DNA of 64,000 bases from Piromyces finnis (taxonomy: Eukaryota; Neocallimastigomycota; Neocallimastigomycetes; Neocallimastigales; Neocallimastigaceae), in the NCBI GenBank assembly GCA_002104945.1, contig MCFH01000029.1:602501-666500 (forward strand), read 5' to 3'. The translations under genes and the position numbers were made by a program. Positions 61,865 to 64,000 of the stretch are shown here, in pieces; the first letter of the stretch is position 1, and each line of letters starts with the position of its first letter. The notes below the pieces were generated by a model. That model searched no databases and had not been told where the DNA came from. It saw only the letters and a program-made list of their open reading frames with translations.

Positions 61865-61886
61865 ATCTAATAACCAATGTTTAATT
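61865..61886 (-). pseudogene. LINE fragment D (zinc-finger segment)
   Basis: Together with the TSD, the right flank of copy B resembles the LINE stretch that encodes KHWLLDCPTF (compare 46548-46580). Copy B therefore inserted into an older LINE relic. Confidence 0.6.
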
Positions 61887-62435
61887 AAAATTTTAATACA
61901 TATATAACTTTGTATTTAAAAAAAAAAAAATAAATAAATAAAATTTTAAAAAAAAAATTATAGAATCTATTAAGATACTAAAACACTTAATGTTAAAATT
62001 GTACTATTTCTTCTTAATATCCAATAACCCTACATCATCTTTTAAAATAACCCTTCCCATTTATTTTTCTTTATATTCCATTGTTGATTTTACCATTTAC
62101 ACATAAATAAAAACAATATTTTTAAATCTAAAAACACTAAAAAAAACTGAATTTTCATTTTCTTTTATTTATTTATATTTATATATATATATATTTATTT
62201 ATAATGTGAATATATATGCTTTTTTACACATTATTTCACAACGTTAATTGATTTTTATATTAATTTATATGTGTTTGTGTTTTTTTACATTATTTTAATC
62301 ATTTTTTAATTATTTATTATCTATTTCTATTTATAACCGAACGACTATACATCTCATTTTTTTATGAAATTTGTATAAGACATTCTTATTTTCTTGATCT
62401 TTCAATAAACTAGTTGTTTATCTCAACTAATTCAT
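61887..62435. other. 3' flank of the xylanase gene
   Basis: A/T-rich spacer between the LINE relic and the xylanase stop codon. No gene seen; it includes the xylanase 3' UTR. Confidence 0.5.
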
Positions 62436-64000
62436 TTAAAGACATTGAGAGTACCATTCATTAAGACGTTGGCAGGAACCTTCAGAACAGCAAGTTGGAC
62501 CGGAGAAACCGTTACCACCACATTGAGCCCACTTTGGAGCACAGTTTCCATTGTTGTTGTTGTTCCAGTTGTTGTTATTAGTTGGTTGAGAGTTAACAGT
62601 AACAGTAACAGTTTGAACAACAGTAACAGTAACTGGCTTACAGGTGCTAGAGTTACCAGAAGATGGAATAGTCTTGGAAGTGACTGGAAGAGTCTTGCTA
62701 GAAACTGGAAGAGTCTTGCTAGAAACTGGGAGGGTCTTGCTGGAAACTGGGAGGGTCTTGCTGGAAACTGGGAGGGTCTTGCTGGAAACTGGGAGGGTCT
62801 TGCTGGAAACTGGGAGGGTCTTGCTGGAAACTGGGAGGGTCTTGCTGGAAACTGGGAGAGTCTTGCTGGAAACTGGGAGAGTCTTGCTTGAAACTGGGAG
62901 AGTCTTGCTAGAAACTGGGAGGGTCTTGCTGGAAACTGGGAGGGTCTTGCTGGAAACTGGGAGGGTCTTGCTGGAAACTGGGAGGGTCTTGCTGGAAACT
63001 GGGAGAGTCTTGCTAGAAACTGGGAGAGTCTTGCTGGAAACTGGGAGAGTCTTGCTGGAAACTGGGAGAGTCTTGCTAGAAACTGGGAGAGTCTTGCTGG
63101 AAACTGGGAGAGTCTTGCTGGAAACTGGGAGAGTCTTGCTGGAAACTGGGAGAGTCTTGCTGGAAACTGGGAGAGTCTTGCTAGAAACTGGGAGAGTCTT
63201 GCTAGAAACTGGGAGAGTCTTGCTAGAAACTGGGAGAGTCTTGCTAGAAACTGGGAGAGTCTTGCTAGAAACTGGGAGAGTCTTGCTAGAAACTGGGAGA
63301 GTCTTGCTAGAAACTGGGAGAGTCTTGCTAGAAACTGGGAGAGTCTTGCTAGAAACTGGGAGAGTCTTGCTAGAAACTGGGAGAGTCTTGCTGGAAACTG
63401 GGAGAGTCTTGCTGGAAACTGGGAGAGTCTTGCTGGAAACTGGGAGAGTCTTGCTGGAAACTGGGAGAGTCTTACCAGAGGAAGTCTTTGGAATAGTCTT
63501 AGAAGAGGAAGAGGCTGGAAGAGTCTTAGAAGAGGAAGCATTAGATTGGTTACCACTGCTACCAATGTAAACCTTAGCGTATGGGAAATCAGCAGTACCA
63601 CTAGTACCAGAACCAGTACTACCAGCTTCACCTAAAACCTTAGCTTCGTGCATCTTACCAAGCTTCATACCAAGCTTTTCCCATTGTTGGAAGTGAGCAG
63701 TAATATCAATAGTACCACAGTCACGAGCTTGTTGACGAATACTGAAGAATTGCTTGAATTGAGTATCACCATCAATAGATGGACCGTAACGAGTGTTTTC
63801 GTAAACAGTGTAAGTAGCACCATCAATAACGAAATCACCATGCTTCTTGTTACCAACCCAATCTCCTGGACGCCATTGACTGAGCCAGTTATCAACAATG
63901 TAATATTCTACAAGTGGGTTTCTACTCCAACCGTAAATACCAACATAGGAGTAATCAACGTTTTGAATGTTTTGCTTAACAAGCTTGAAATCAGCGTACA
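62436..64000 (-). CDS. GH11 endo-1,4-beta-xylanase with long repeat linker and CBM1 (N-terminus off the window)
   Basis: The frame enters at the right edge and stops at 62436-62438. The first part is the C-terminal half of a GH11 beta-jelly-roll: [12 protein letters not shown] (nucleophile Glu codon 63906-63908), [34 protein letters not shown] and [11 protein letters not shown] (acid/base Glu codon 63627-63629). Then comes a linker of 38 near-identical heptapeptides (S-S-K-T-L-P-V), a Thr/Val and Asn-rich stretch, and a C-terminal CBM1 with [13 protein letters not shown], a further Cys and WYSQCL. No dockerin follows, so this is probably a free secreted enzyme that binds cellulose while cutting xylan. 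Its G/C content is far above that of neighbouring DNA, fitting the accepted view that rumen-fungal xylanases came from bacteria, although CBM1 is fungal. The signal peptide should lie beyond the window. Confidence 0.95.
   Translation of the reverse strand, partial: YADFKLVKQNIQNVDYSYVGIYGWSRNPLVEYYIVDNWLSQWRPGDWVGNKKHGDFVIDGATYTVYENTRYGPSIDGDTQFKQFFSIRQQARDCGTIDITAHFQQWEKLGMKLGKMHEAKVLGEAGSTGSGTSGTADFPYAKVYIGSSGNQSNASSSKTLPASSSSKTIPKTSSGKTLPVSSKTLPVSSKTLPVSSKTLPVSSKTLPVSSKTLPVSSKTLPVSSKTLPVSSKTLPVSSKTLPVSSKTLPVSSKTLPVSSKTLPVSSKTLPVSSKTLPVSSKTLPVSSKTLPVSSKTLPVSSKTLPVSSKTLPVSSKTLPVSSKTLPVSSKTLPVSSKTLPVSSKTLPVSSKTLPVSSKTLPVSSKTLPVSSKTLPVSSKTLPVSSKTLPVSSKTLPVSSKTLPVSSKTLPVSSKTLPVSSKTLPVSSKTLPVSSKTLPVTSKTIPSSGNSSTCKPVTVTVVQTVTVTVNSQPTNNNNWNNNNNGNCAPKWAQCGGNGFSGPTCCSEGSCQRLNEWYSQCL
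62680..63474 (-). repeat. 21-bp coding minisatellite, about 38 units (SSKTLPV linker)
   Basis: In-frame 21-bp units of the form ACTGGGAGAGTCTTGCTAGAA on the plus strand. Variants fall in blocks: GGGAGG against GGGAGA, and CTGGAA against CTAGAA, all synonymous. This points to recent unit duplication or conversion. Because 21 is a multiple of 3, other frames and the opposite strand are also open here. Confidence 0.95.

Noticed and set aside
62680-63474. CRISPR-like array
   Set aside because: Units are contiguous without spacers and encode a protein linker in a eukaryotic gene.
62644-63570. 308-codon plus-strand frame of LETGRVL repeats and a second minus-strand frame of repeats
   Set aside because: Antisense and shifted readings of the 21-bp linker minisatellite; the unit length is a multiple of 3, so several frames stay open. 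The GH11 and CBM1 motifs identify the true frame.

Overview
This window is from a very AT-rich, intron-rich fungal genome, most likely an anaerobic gut fungus (Neocallimastigomycota). Three things point there. Intergenic DNA and introns are almost pure A/T with long homopolymers and microsatellites. One gene encodes a flagellar central-pair protein, so the organism makes flagellated zoospores. The right edge holds a GH11 xylanase joined by a long Ser/Thr/Lys/Pro repeat linker to a fungal CBM1, an architecture known from rumen fungi. Genus cannot be fixed from the sequence alone.

Left part (1-45.6 kb) holds ordinary nuclear genes with short AT-rich introns: a Polycomb-type RING-finger protein running off the left edge (minus), a Cdc42-like Rho GTPase (plus), a roughly 10 kb SPEF2/CPC1 flagellar central-pair gene of about 26 exons (minus), an unrecognised 519-residue membrane protein (minus), a low-complexity orphan gene (plus), a GDP-mannose transporter (plus), NC2-beta/Dr1 (plus), a PMS2-type MutL mismatch-repair protein (minus) and a TMEM50/Vps68 membrane protein (plus). 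Long gene-free tracts lie between them, notably 21.5-25.5, 26.6-29.5 and 39.4-42.7 kb. They carry little beyond simple repeats, a MITE-like element and some hairpins. A full-length tRNA-derived SINE with perfect 13-bp target duplications and a 49-nt poly-A sits at 2.97-3.56 kb.

Middle part (45.6-61.9 kb) is a nested transposon cluster. LINE copy A (minus) is split by a complete Ty1/copia element with apparently identical 235-bp LTRs, a 5-bp target duplication and an intact 1817-codon gag-pol. The neighbouring LINE copy B (minus) is 5'-truncated, has 13-bp target duplications, a 72-nt poly-A and an uninterrupted endonuclease-reverse transcriptase frame. B preserves the empty site that proves the copia insertion. 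B itself landed in older LINE debris. Upstream of A is a 123-bp tandem repeat that may be a LINE promoter/5' UTR. The 3' part of the SINE matches the 3' coding end of these LINEs, suggesting that the LINE family mobilises the SINE.

Right part (62.4-64 kb) is the 3' portion of the secreted GH11 xylanase gene (minus), much richer in G/C than its surroundings, with 38 heptapeptide repeats in the linker.

Exon boundaries were deduced by eye from reading frame, GT/AG signals and similarity remembered from the families. Phases were checked codon by codon for the Polycomb-type RING gene (up to 184), CDC42-like, the 519-residue membrane protein, VRG4, DR1 and TMEM50. They are approximate for most SPEF2 exons and for PMS2.
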